Assembly: GCF_900343085.1 (NCBI RefSeq)
Contig: NZ_OPYI01000010.1
Location: 30,368-94,367, forward strand
Direction: 5' to 3'
Source of the DNA: Aedoeadaptatus coli
GTDB lineage: Bacteria; Bacillota; Clostridia; Tissierellales; Peptoniphilaceae
DNA: 64,000 nt
The position numbers were made by a program, and so were the translations under genes. Shown in pieces: positions 45,328-54,004 of the stretch (position 1 is the first letter of the stretch; each line of letters begins with the position of its first letter). The notes beneath the pieces were generated by a model. That model made no database searches. It was not told the origin of the DNA and saw only the letters and a program-made list of their open reading frames with translations.

Positions 45328-47739
45328 ATGTCGAACAAACGAGTTTATACGGTAGCCAAGGAATACGGCATGGCCAGCAAGGACTTAATGGAAATTCTGG
45401 CCCGGGCGAACATTACCGTGAAAAGTCACATGAGTACTTTAACTGAAGAGCAGCAAAAGGATCTTTTGAATTATATCCGAAAGGCGCAAAGCGCCCAGAG
45501 TACGGGCGAAAACGAACCGGAAAAGAAAGATACCGAAACCAAGGCGAAGAAAAAGAAAAAACAGGAAGCGGCACCTGTGAAAAAACCTGCGCCTGAGACC
45601 AAGGAGTCGAAGCCGAAAAAAGAAGAGAAGATGCCGAAGAAATCCGAAGAAAAAAAGGCGAAAAAACCTCGCAAACAAGCGGAACCGGCTACGGCCAAAG
45701 AAACGCCTGCGCCTTTACGCAAAGAGCCTGAAAAGAGCGTAGAGGACGTGAATGTTCACGAAGAAAAGCAATTTTCAGACGGCACGGGCGGCAAGCATTC
45801 GGATAAAAAGAAGAGCAAGAAGAAAAAACAAAAAGAAGCGAAAAAAGCGCGCAAAAAGGAAGAAGGCGGCCAACGGGTTCAAGATTTTGAAAAACCGAAG
45901 GCGCCGAAGAAAAAATCCAGAAGCCAAAAGCGCAAAGAGCGCATGGCGAAGGAAGATGTAAAGGGGGACGGGGCTATTAAGATCAAGGCACCCTTAACGG
46001 TGAAGGAATTTGCCGACACGGTCGGCATCAGCTTGGCACAAGTTATAACAAAATTAATCGGATTAGGTGTTATGGCGACACAAAATGAATCCATCGATCG
46101 GGATGTCATTGAAATTTTAGCCGACGAACTTTCCATCGAAATCGAGTTTATTTCCGAATCGGATTCGAATATCGAAGAGATCTACAATTTAGATCAGGAA
46201 GATCCCGAAGACAGTTTAGTGGAAAGACCGCCGGTCGTTACGGTTATGGGCCACGTCGACCACGGCAAAACCTCGATTTTGGACGTCATTAAAAAGAGCC
46301 ACGTCACCGCATCGGAAGCCGGCGGCATTACCCAACACATCGGCGCCTACCAAGTTTCGACCAACGGCAAGTTGATTACGTTTTTGGATACGCCCGGTCA
46401 CGAAGCCTTCACAGCCATGCGCTCCAGAGGGGCGTCCATTACGGATATCGCCATCCTCGTCGTTGCAGCCGATGACGGCGTCATGCCGCAAACGAGAGAG
46501 GCGATTCACCACGCCAAGGCGGCCGGCGTTCCCATTATCGTCGCCATTAATAAAATCGACAGAGAAGGCGCAAATCCCGATCGCGTACGCCAGGAATTAA
46601 CCGAAGAAGGCCTGGTCTGCGAAGATTGGGGCGGCGACACCATTATGGTCGAAGTCTCTGCGAAGACGAAGGAAGGGATTCCCGAGCTTCTCGACATGGT
46701 GCTTCTCGTAGCGGAAGTATTGGAACTGAAGGCCAATCCCGATCGCCTGGCTATCGGCACCATTGTGGAAGCCCGCCTCGACAAGGGCAAGGGCCCCATG
46801 GCCACCATCCTCGTTCAAAAGGGCACTTTAACCAGCGACAGCTTTATCGTCAGCGGCACCTGCTACGGTCACATTCGCGCCATGACCGACGATAAGAAGA
46901 AGCGTCTGAAAACGGCAGGACCGGCCACACCGGTTGTTGTCCTGGGGCTCGACGGCGTTCCCAACGCAGGGGATACGGTCTATGCCGTTCAAGATGAAAA
47001 AACCGCAAGAGAAATTGCCGCGAGAAACATCGCCCACGAACGGGAAGAAAAGTTGGCCTCCAAGAACAAGGTCTCCCTGAACAATCTCTTCGACAAGATT
47101 AAAGAAGGCGAACTCAAGGATTTGAACCTGGTCGTCAAGGCCGACGTCAAGGGGACCGTGGAAGCACTGACTCAATCCCTCTTGAAACTAAACGACAACG
47201 AAGATGTGGATGAAGTGCAAGTAAACATCATTCACTCCGGCACCGGTGGAATCAATGAAAGCGACATTAACCTGGCCTCTGCATCCAATGCCTTGGTCAT
47301 CGGTTTTAACGTGCGCCCGAACATTAACGCCATCGAGTTGGCTAAACAAGAAGAAGTGGACGTGCGCACTTACCGCGTCATTTACGACATCTTAAACGAC
47401 GTGAAAAATGCCATTAGCGGCATGTTGACGCCGGAAATCACCGAAGAAGTTCTGGGCCGCTGTGAGGTTCGCGAAACCTTTAAGCTTCCCTCCAATGACA
47501 TCGTCGCCGGTATTTACGTCCTTAAAGGGAAAATTGCACGAAAAGCATTCGTCAAAGTTTTGCGCGACGACGTGATTATTCACGAAGGCCCCATCTCTTC
47601 GTTGAAGCGCTTCCAAGACGACGCCAAGGAAATCGCTCAAGGTTACGAAGGCGGCCTCATGGTGGAAAACTTCAACGACATTCAAGTCAACGACTTGCTG
47701 GAATGCTATATCGAAAAAGAAATTAAGAAGGAAATTTAA
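45328..47739 (+). CDS. infB: Translation initiation factor IF-2
   Basis: This 803-residue GTPase brings initiator tRNA to the 30S subunit. A short N-terminal IF2N domain is followed by a lysine/glutamate-rich low-complexity linker (about 50-210) and a second IF2N domain (from [18 protein letters not shown]). The G domain has [16 protein letters not shown] and NKID, and domains II-IV follow. The start follows AAGGAGGTG. The linker gives repetitive A-rich DNA and is not a separate gene. Confidence 0.98.
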   Translation: MSNKRVYTVAKEYGMASKDLMEILARANITVKSHMSTLTEEQQKDLLNYIRKAQSAQSTGENEPEKKDTETKAKKKKKQEAAPVKKPAPETKESKPKKEEKMPKKSEEKKAKKPRKQAEPATAKETPAPLRKEPEKSVEDVNVHEEKQFSDGTGGKHSDKKKSKKKKQKEAKKARKKEEGGQRVQDFEKPKAPKKKSRSQKRKERMAKEDVKGDGAIKIKAPLTVKEFADTVGISLAQVITKLIGLGVMATQNESIDRDVIEILADELSIEIEFISESDSNIEEIYNLDQEDPEDSLVERPPVVTVMGHVDHGKTSILDVIKKSHVTASEAGGITQHIGAYQVSTNGKLITFLDTPGHEAFTAMRSRGASITDIAILVVAADDGVMPQTREAIHHAKAAGVPIIVAINKIDREGANPDRVRQELTEEGLVCEDWGGDTIMVEVSAKTKEGIPELLDMVLLVAEVLELKANPDRLAIGTIVEARLDKGKGPMATILVQKGTLTSDSFIVSGTCYGHIRAMTDDKKKRLKTAGPATPVVVLGLDGVPNAGDTVYAVQDEKTAREIAARNIAHEREEKLASKNKVSLNNLFDKIKEGELKDLNLVVKADVKGTVEALTQSLLKLNDNEDVDEVQVNIIHSGTGGINESDINLASASNALVIGFNVRPNINAIELAKQEEVDVRTYRVIYDILNDVKNAISGMLTPEITEEVLGRCEVRETFKLPSNDIVAGIYVLKGKIARKAFVKVLRDDVIIHEGPISSLKRFQDDAKEIAQGYEGGLMVENFNDIQVNDLLECYIEKEIKKEI

Positions 47740-47740
47740 C

Positions 47741-48103
47741 ATGAAGGATAAACGAGTTCACCGTATTTCAGAAGAAGTGAAGAGGGAACTCTCCGACATC
47801 ATTCAAAACAAATTGAAAGATCCTCGGATCCCTCCCTTAACCAGCGTCTCCTTCGTCTCCGTCACGCGGGATCTTTCCTACGCCACCGTAGGGATTTCCA
47901 TTTTCGGTGACGACGAGGCGAAAAAAGATGCTATGGAAGGCCTTGAGAGCGCCAAAGGCTTTATGAAGAAAGAGCTGGGCAGCCGCTTGAAATTAAGAGC
48001 CATGCCGGAGCTGATTCTTGAGCTGGACGAAAGCATCGAAAAGGGTATGGCCCTGGAAGAAACCATCAATAAGGTGATGGAATCGGAGCACCGCGGTGAG
48101 TGA
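47741..48103 (+). CDS. rbfA: Ribosome-binding factor A
   Basis: This 120-residue KH-like protein takes part in 16S rRNA 5'-end maturation. RISEEVKRELSDIIQNKLKDPRI and the central FVSVTRDLSYATVGISIFG are family-typical. It starts one base after infB with GAAGGA upstream, and its end overlaps nrnA by 8 bases. Confidence 0.96.
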   Translation: MKDKRVHRISEEVKRELSDIIQNKLKDPRIPPLTSVSFVSVTRDLSYATVGISIFGDDEAKKDAMEGLESAKGFMKKELGSRLKLRAMPELILELDESIEKGMALEETINKVMESEHRGE

Positions 48104-49082
48104 GATCAAGGCATTCGCCGAGCAATTAAAGAAAAAAATTGAGGACGCGGAGGTCGTGGGGATTATTTCCCACAAGAGTCCGGACGGCGACAATCTCGGC
48201 AGCTTGGAAGCCATGTGGGGCTGTTTAAAAGGCATGGGTAAAAAGGTGATCTACGTTTCAAATGACGACGTACCGGCAGACTTTGCCTTCCTGCCCTCCA
48301 CAAAAGAGCGCGTCGACATCGACTCAATCGACGAGCCCCTGCCTCTTTTAATCGCCTTGGATTCGTCGGACGCCCATCGTTTCGGCCATGAAGGCGAGGC
48401 GCTCTTCGAAAAGGCCGGCTATACGGTGAACATCGATCACCACATGAGCAACGACGCTTACGCCGATTTAAACTGCGTCTTGCCGAAGGCCACCTCCACG
48501 GGCGAAGTGCTCTTTCAGGTGTTTGAAGCCATGGACATTGAGCTCACGTCTGCCATGGCCACCGGGCTTTACACGGCGATTTCCACGGACACGGGAAGCT
48601 TTCAATACGACAGCGTCACGGGAGACACGCACCGCATGATCGCCGCCCTCTACGACGCCGGCTGTGACCACAATGTCGTGGTTCGATCCGTGTATCAGTC
48701 CATGTCGAAAGAAAAGCTCGCTCTACACGCCCGCGTCCTGTCCGATCTGAAGTTTATGGCAGGCGGAAAAGTATCCCTCGCCATATGCCGCTTGGAGGAC
48801 ATGGAACGCACCGGCGCGCCGAAGGACGCCACCGAAGGCATTGTCGAAAAGGCGCGGAACATCGACGGCGTTGAAATGGCGATTTTCCTGAAAGAAAAGG
48901 CCGAGGAAGTGAAGCTGTCCTTCCGCTCAAAAAGCTATTTGGACTGCACGGAATTTGCTTCTGTTTTCGGCGGCGGCGGCCACATCCGCGCAGCCGGCGC
49001 GTCCCAAAGGGACAACCTCGAAAATGTCCTGGCCAAGGTGGAAGCCTTGGTGCGGGAAAAGATAGAAGACGGGGATCGATGA
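48096..49082 (+). CDS. nrnA: DHH/DHHA1 phosphoesterase, NrnA type
   Basis: This 328-residue enzyme degrades very short RNAs and dephosphorylates pAp. Metal-binding motifs are SHKSPDGDNLGS, IALDSSD and the DHH motif in NIDHHMSND. The DHHA1 domain ends in the substrate-binding GGGGHIRAAGA. The start is GTG at 48096, overlapping rbfA, and the stop overlaps truB. This is its normal neighbourhood in Firmicutes. Confidence 0.95.
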   Translation: MSEIKAFAEQLKKKIEDAEVVGIISHKSPDGDNLGSLEAMWGCLKGMGKKVIYVSNDDVPADFAFLPSTKERVDIDSIDEPLPLLIALDSSDAHRFGHEGEALFEKAGYTVNIDHHMSNDAYADLNCVLPKATSTGEVLFQVFEAMDIELTSAMATGLYTAISTDTGSFQYDSVTGDTHRMIAALYDAGCDHNVVVRSVYQSMSKEKLALHARVLSDLKFMAGGKVSLAICRLEDMERTGAPKDATEGIVEKARNIDGVEMAIFLKEKAEEVKLSFRSKSYLDCTEFASVFGGGGHIRAAGASQRDNLENVLAKVEALVREKIEDGDR

Positions 49083-49954
49083 ACGGTATTTTATTAGTGG
49101 ATAAGCCCGCAGGATGGACTTCCCACGACGTGGTACAGAAAATGCGCCGTCTGTACGAAACGAAGCAAGTGGGACACACGGGCACACTGGATCCCATGGC
49201 CACGGGCCTTCTGCCGATTTGCATCGGCAAGGCCACAAAGGTGGCGGAGTATATTTCCGACGACAGAAAAGCCTATGTGGCCCGGGCGGTGAAGGGCATT
49301 CGTACGGACACGGGAGACACGACGGGCGTGGTCTATGCCCGAAGCGATGCGCCGATTCCCGAAAATCTCGACGACGTGCTCCGGACATTTACGGGGGAGC
49401 AGCTTCAATTGCCGCCCATGCATTCGGCACTGAAGTACAAGGGCAAAAAGCTCTACGACTACGCCCGCATGGGCATCTGCGTCCCTCGAAAAAAGCGGCC
49501 CATTACCGTGATGGAGCTGGCCTACTTGGAACGCGGCGACACGGAGATCAGCCTTTTGGCGGAAGTGTCTTCCGGCACCTATATCCGTACGCTTTTAGAC
49601 GATATCGGCGTGGCGGCGGGCTGCTATTTCACAATGTCGGATCTTCGGCGCGTGTCTGTGGGAAACACCACCGTCGACGGTTCCTACACCATCGAGGCAT
49701 TGGAAGCCATGGCCCTCGATGCGCGAAAAAGCCTATTGCTTCCCATGGACCGGCTTCTCGACCATCTTCCACCGATTCATTTGCCAGCAAGGCGATTAAA
49801 GCCCATGACCAACGGCATGTCCACGCGAATTTCCTTTGCCGTGGAAAAGGCCCCCATCTATCGGATCTACGCCGGGGATGCCTTTGTGGGCCTGGGCATC
49901 GTGAAGGAAGAAGATGGCACGACGAATGTTTGCATGAAAAAAGTATTAGTTTGA
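49079..49954 (+). CDS. truB: tRNA pseudouridine-55 synthase
   Basis: This 291-residue enzyme makes pseudouridine 55 in the T-loop of tRNAs. GILLVDKPAGWTSHDVV and the catalytic motif GHTGTLDPMATG (D38) are clear, as is SSGTYIRTLLDDIG. A C-terminal PUA-like region follows. It overlaps nrnA by 4 bases and is coupled to ribF. Confidence 0.97.
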   Translation: MNGILLVDKPAGWTSHDVVQKMRRLYETKQVGHTGTLDPMATGLLPICIGKATKVAEYISDDRKAYVARAVKGIRTDTGDTTGVVYARSDAPIPENLDDVLRTFTGEQLQLPPMHSALKYKGKKLYDYARMGICVPRKKRPITVMELAYLERGDTEISLLAEVSSGTYIRTLLDDIGVAAGCYFTMSDLRRVSVGNTTVDGSYTIEALEAMALDARKSLLLPMDRLLDHLPPIHLPARRLKPMTNGMSTRISFAVEKAPIYRIYAGDAFVGLGIVKEEDGTTNVCMKKVLV

Positions 49955-49961
49955 GGTGTTT

Positions 49962-50900
49962 ATGGAGGTTATACAAGTCGACTTAGACTCGGAAATTTCT
50001 CAAGAAGCGACCATCGCTTTAGGGAATTTCGACGGTTTACACAGCGGTCACAAAGCTTTGATCGAAGAAGTGGTGGATATGGCGAAGAAATTAAATTGCC
50101 GATCTTCCGTTCTTATGTTTAAGACCCACACGAAAAACACGACCGACGGCATTTCTCAGGAACTTTTAACCTCGCGTTCTCAAAAACACGACATTCTTCG
50201 TGAAATGGGCATCGATATAATTTACGAAATCGAATTTACCAAGCGGATTATGCGCATGAGTCCGGAAGCTTTCGTTACTGATTTTTTAGTCGGCCACTTA
50301 AAGGCCAAAGGCGTCGTCGTCGGCTACGATTACCGCTTCGGTTTTAAGGCCTCGGGAGATGTGAACACGCTGGATGCGCTTTGCAAATCGAACGGCATCG
50401 CCCTTTCCGTAAAAAATGCTGTCACGTATGATGATGAAGCCATTTCCAGCACGCGGATCCGCTCTGCGGTAAAAGAAGGCAATGTGCAGCTTGCCCGAGC
50501 CCTTTTAACGCGGCCCTTTACCATTCGAGGCAAGGTGGTGCCCGGCAAGCAACTGGGCCGTACCATCGGCATTCCCACGGCAAATATTCTATATAACGCC
50601 AATTACGTCGTCCCGAAATACGGCGTCTACCTTACCGGCGTCACCGTAGACGGGAAACACTACTACGGCGCCACAAACATCGGTACCAACCCAACTTTTG
50701 ATGAACAGGGGATCAAGGTGGAAACCTATCTCTACGATTACGAAGGGGACAGCCTTTACGGAAAAATCATCGACGTGGCTCTCTTGGATTTCATTCGCCC
50801 CGAAGAAGCCTTCGACGGTGTGGAAGCATTGAAGGCGCGCATGGACAAGGATTTGTCCGATATTCGCGAACGAATTGCCCGAGAAGAATTTACAAAATAG
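49962..50900 (+). CDS. ribF: Bifunctional riboflavin kinase/FAD synthetase
   Basis: This 312-residue enzyme converts riboflavin to FMN and FAD. The N-terminal adenylyltransferase has ALGNFDGLHSGHKALI and ISSTRIRSAV; the C-terminal kinase has GRTIGIPTANI and GATNIGTNPTF. The ATG at 49962 is preferred with GAGG 5 bases upstream; the GTG at 49956 lies within that site. It ends the rimP-to-ribF operon, and the rpsO promoter overlaps its 3' end. Confidence 0.96.
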   Translation: MEVIQVDLDSEISQEATIALGNFDGLHSGHKALIEEVVDMAKKLNCRSSVLMFKTHTKNTTDGISQELLTSRSQKHDILREMGIDIIYEIEFTKRIMRMSPEAFVTDFLVGHLKAKGVVVGYDYRFGFKASGDVNTLDALCKSNGIALSVKNAVTYDDEAISSTRIRSAVKEGNVQLARALLTRPFTIRGKVVPGKQLGRTIGIPTANILYNANYVVPKYGVYLTGVTVDGKHYYGATNIGTNPTFDEQGIKVETYLYDYEGDSLYGKIIDVALLDFIRPEEAFDGVEALKARMDKDLSDIRERIAREEFTK

Positions 50901-50916
50901 CCGATTAATGGTAAAA
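50888..50916 (+). promoter_or_regulatory. Promoter of rpsO
   Basis: TTTACA (50888-50893), 17 bases, then TAAAAT (50911-50916) with TGG before it (extended -10). It overlaps the end of ribF. Transcription would start near 50922. Confidence 0.7.
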
Positions 50917-50921
50917 TACTT

Positions 50922-50998
50922 GAGTATTGTTAGTTTGGCTCAGTTTGTCGATCCTCGACGCTTACTTGGTCAAACCGAATTTTAATTAGGAGGACATT
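50922..50998 (+). promoter_or_regulatory. Structured 5' leader of rpsO (candidate S15 autoregulatory leader)
   Basis: GTTTG (50932-50936) can pair with CAAAC (50971-50975), enclosing the perfect hairpin GTCGA-TCC-TCGAC (50947-50959). A second GTTTG (50943-50947) could pair with the same CAAAC, giving two competing folds. S15 represses its own mRNA through leader structures in several bacterial groups; here the role is inferred from position and structure. Confidence 0.5.
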
Positions 50999-51265
50999 AT
51001 GTTATCAAAAGAAAAGAAACAAGAAATCATCAAAGCGTATCAAAGAGAAGAAGGGGACACCGGTTCTCCGGAAGTTCAAGTAGCTATTTTAACCTACACC
51101 ATTAATACGCTGAACGAACACTTAAAGGAACATAAAAAAGACCACCACTCTCGTAGAGGTCTTTTGAAAATGGTCGGTAAGAGACGGAACCTGCTCCGCT
51201 ATTTAAAGAACAAGGATGTAGAACGTTACAGATCCCTTATCGAACGTTTGGAAATCAGAGGTTAA
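50999..51265 (+). CDS. rpsO: 30S ribosomal protein S15
   Basis: This 88-residue ribosomal protein shows the S15 core [24 protein letters not shown] in two overlapping blocks and [16 protein letters not shown]. The start follows TTAGGAGG. As in most bacteria it precedes pnp, with a terminator in between. Confidence 0.98.
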   Translation: MLSKEKKQEIIKAYQREEGDTGSPEVQVAILTYTINTLNEHLKEHKKDHHSRRGLLKMVGKRRNLLRYLKNKDVERYRSLIERLEIRG

Positions 51266-51276
51266 GACAGGATTTT

Positions 51277-51301
51277 AAAGAGCGGGCGACCGCTCTTTCT
51301 T
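51277..51301 (+). terminator. Intrinsic terminator between rpsO and pnp
   Basis: AAAGAGCGG (51277-51285) pairs perfectly with CCGCTCTTT (51290-51298) around a GCGA (GNRA) loop, followed by TTTCTTTAT. pnp starts 21 bases later and is probably fed by readthrough. Confidence 0.8.
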
Positions 51302-51321
51302 TATAGAGAAAAGAGAGTGAC

Positions 51322-53448
51322 ATGTATAAAACATATACGACGATGTTAAATAACGAGCCTCTGTATGTAGAGATCGGTAAAGTCGCCAAACAAGCCAACG
51401 GCGCCTGTTGGGTGAGACAAGGGGAAAGCGTCGTTCTCGTAACGGCCACGGCATCGACCAAAGCCCGCGAAGGCGCGGACTTTCTTCCCTTAAGCTGTGA
51501 CTACGAAGAAAAGTATTATTCCTCCGGTAAAATTCCCGGCGGCTTTAACAAGCGGGAAGGGCGCCCCGGCACCAATGCCATTTTAACCAGTCGCCTCATC
51601 GACCGCCCCATTCGCCCTCTGTTTCCCTCGGACTACCATCACAGCATTCAAGTGACGGCCACGGTACTCAGCTACGATCCCGACTATCCCACGGATATTT
51701 TAGCCATGATCGGCTCCTCCGTCGCCCTGTCCGTTTCGGACATTCCCTTCCAAGGGCCCACGGGTTCCGTGCGCGTCGGCCACATCGACGGGGAAATGGT
51801 CTTGAACCCCTCCGTTGAGGATCAAAAGCGCTCCCGCTTAAATCTCGCCGTTTCCGGCACCGCCGATGCCATTATGATGGTGGAAGCGGAAGTGGATTTA
51901 CTGGAAGAAAGCGACGTTCTGGACGCCATCTTCTATGCCCACGAAGAAATCAAAAAGCTGGTCGCCTTTATCGACGGCATCGTCGATGAGGTAGGCAAAG
52001 AAAACATGGAATACGAACGCCTCGTCATCGACGAAGACTACAAGAAGGCCATTTACGGCGCGGTCTACGACAAGGTGGAAGAAGCCCTTTGGATCGCCGA
52101 CAAAACGGAACAGGGCCACGAACTGACCAAGATCAAAGACGCCCTTATCGCCGATTTGGAAGAAAAAGAGGATTACAGAGACGTTCAGGTCAATACGATT
52201 TTCGAAAACTTGACCCAAGAAATCTTCAGAAAACAAATTCTCGTAGACAGAAAGCGGAGCGACGGCAGAAGCTTCACAGAAATTCGCCCCCTCTCCTCAG
52301 AAGTCAGCCTTTTGCCTCGCGTCCACGGCAGCGCCCTCTTTACCCGCGGTCAAACCCAGGCCCTGACATCCGTCACCCTGGCGGCCTTAACGGAAGGCCA
52401 AATCATCGACGGTTTGGATCCCGAATACACGAAGCGCTACGTCCATCACTACAACTTCCCGTCTTACTCCGTCGGCGAAACGCGCCCGCCGAGAAGCCCG
52501 GGTCGTCGCGAAATCGGCCACGGCAATTTGGCTGAGCGCGCCTTAATTCCCGTACTTCCCTCGGAAGACGAGTTCCCCTACTACATTCGCGTGGTCAACG
52601 AAATTTTGGAATCCAACGGCTCCTCGTCCCAAGCGAGTATCTGCGGATCCACTTTGGCCTTAATGGACGCCGGGGTACCCATTCACGCGCCGGTGGCAGG
52701 CATCGCCATGGGTCTTATCGACAACGGCGACGATCCCGTCATCTTAACGGACATCCAAGGCTTGGAAGACCACTACGGGGACATGGACTTTAAAGTGGCG
52801 GGCACCTCCGAAGGCATTACCGCCCTTCAAATGGACATTAAAATCGACGGCGTATCCAGAGAAATCTTGGCCCGCGCACTGAAACAGGCCAACGACGCCC
52901 GCATGGAACTTCTGGCCCACATGAAAGGCACCATTGAGGAGCCGAGAGAAGAGCTCTCTCCTTACGCACCGAAGATTACGGGACTTCAAATCGATCCCGA
53001 TAAGATCGGTGAAGTCATCGGCAGCGGCGGAAAAGTCATCCACAAGATTACGGAACAAACCGGCGCACAAATCGAAATCGAAGACGACGGACGCGTATTC
53101 ATCATCGCCAACGACGAGGGCGCCCTCGTGGCAAAGAAAATTATTGAGGACATCGTACACGAATTGGAAGTGGGCGAAATTTTCGAAGGCACGGTTACCA
53201 AAGTCGTGGACTTCGGCGCCTTTGTTGAAATTCTTTGGGGCCGCGAAGGTCTGCTCCACATTTCAAACATCGACCACAAGCGCATCGCGAACGTGGACGA
53301 CGTATTGAAAGAAGGAGATAAGGTAAAAGTCAAGGTCATGAATCTGGAACGGGGTAAGATCGGCCTTTCCAGAAAAGCACTTTTGCCGAAACCGGAACGG
53401 AAACAAGGCTCCGGAGAAAAAAAGAACGAAAACAAAGAAAATAAATAA
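51322..53448 (+). CDS. pnp: Polynucleotide phosphorylase
   Basis: This 708-residue exoribonuclease degrades RNA with phosphate. It has two RNase PH-like domains separated by a helical linker; the second has GRREIGHGNLAERAL. A KH domain (DKIGEVIGSGGKVIHKI) and an S1 domain (EIFEGTVTKVVDFGAFVEI) follow. Length and order are normal, with a short charged tail. The ribosome-binding site is AGAGAG-like and weak. Confidence 0.98.
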   Translation: MYKTYTTMLNNEPLYVEIGKVAKQANGACWVRQGESVVLVTATASTKAREGADFLPLSCDYEEKYYSSGKIPGGFNKREGRPGTNAILTSRLIDRPIRPLFPSDYHHSIQVTATVLSYDPDYPTDILAMIGSSVALSVSDIPFQGPTGSVRVGHIDGEMVLNPSVEDQKRSRLNLAVSGTADAIMMVEAEVDLLEESDVLDAIFYAHEEIKKLVAFIDGIVDEVGKENMEYERLVIDEDYKKAIYGAVYDKVEEALWIADKTEQGHELTKIKDALIADLEEKEDYRDVQVNTIFENLTQEIFRKQILVDRKRSDGRSFTEIRPLSSEVSLLPRVHGSALFTRGQTQALTSVTLAALTEGQIIDGLDPEYTKRYVHHYNFPSYSVGETRPPRSPGRREIGHGNLAERALIPVLPSEDEFPYYIRVVNEILESNGSSSQASICGSTLALMDAGVPIHAPVAGIAMGLIDNGDDPVILTDIQGLEDHYGDMDFKVAGTSEGITALQMDIKIDGVSREILARALKQANDARMELLAHMKGTIEEPREELSPYAPKITGLQIDPDKIGEVIGSGGKVIHKITEQTGAQIEIEDDGRVFIIANDEGALVAKKIIEDIVHELEVGEIFEGTVTKVVDFGAFVEILWGREGLLHISNIDHKRIANVDDVLKEGDKVKVKVMNLERGKIGLSRKALLPKPERKQGSGEKKNENKENK

Positions 53449-53453
53449 TACAG

Positions 53454-53477
53454 AAAAACCGCTTCGGCGGTTTTTTT
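53454..53477 (+). terminator. Intrinsic terminator between pnp and dut
   Basis: AAAAACCGC (53454-53462) pairs with GCGGTTTTT (53467-53475) around a stable TTCG tetraloop and ends in T7. Confidence 0.9.
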
Positions 53478-53492
53478 CATAAAGGAGATTCT

Positions 53493-53936
53493 ATGAAGGT
53501 AAAAGTAGTAAACAAATCCCACCATCCCCTCCCTTCCTACAAAACCGACGGCGCCTGCGGCATGGATTTGCGCGCCAATTTAGACGCCCCGAAGACTTTA
53601 GAGCCTCTGGAGCGCGCCATGATCCCCACGGGCCTCTACTTCGAGATCCCCAAGGGCATCGAGGGCCAGGTGCGGGCGAGAAGCGGCCTTTCTCTGAAAA
53701 AAGGCATTACCTTAATTAACGGCATCGGAACCATCGACAGCGACTATCGCGGCGAACTTGGCATTCTCGTGGTCAATTTGTCTAATGAACCTGTGACCAT
53801 CGAAGACGGAGACCGCATCGCACAGATGGTATTTATGGCCTATGAAGTGGCGGATTGGGTTCAGGTCGACAGCTTAGATGCGCTCTCTAAAACCGAGCGC
53901 GGCGAAGGAGGATTCGGCCACACGGGTCTGCGTTAA
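53493..53936 (+). CDS. dut: dUTP diphosphatase
   Basis: This 147-residue trimeric dUTPase hydrolyses dUTP to dUMP, protecting DNA from uracil. All five family motifs are present: GACGMDLRAN, RARSGLSLKKG, GTIDSDYRGELG, GDRIAQMVF and RGEGGFGHTG. AAAGGAG precedes the ATG. It lies between terminators and promoters of its neighbours, so it may be a small unit of its own. Confidence 0.97.
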   Translation: MKVKVVNKSHHPLPSYKTDGACGMDLRANLDAPKTLEPLERAMIPTGLYFEIPKGIEGQVRARSGLSLKKGITLINGIGTIDSDYRGELGILVVNLSNEPVTIEDGDRIAQMVFMAYEVADWVQVDSLDALSKTERGEGGFGHTGLR

Positions 53937-53960
53937 AATTAGGTAGAGAGGCGGGAATTA

Positions 53961-53969
53961 TGTTATAAT
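53961..53969 (+). promoter_or_regulatory. Extended -10 promoter of ftsK-rimO-pgsA-cinA-recA
   Basis: TGTTATAAT (TG at 53961, consensus hexamer 53964-53969) lies in the dut-ftsK gap with no good -35. It is the only clear promoter before the run that ends with recA and the Rad50-like genes. Confidence 0.5.
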
Positions 53970-54004
53970 AAATCCGAACATATATTTGAGAAATGAGGAT
54001 TTCC

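Noticed and set aside
45480..45970. A-rich repetitive DNA as a repeat element
   Set aside because: It encodes the lysine/glutamate-rich linker of IF-2, a common low-complexity region, in an uninterrupted frame.
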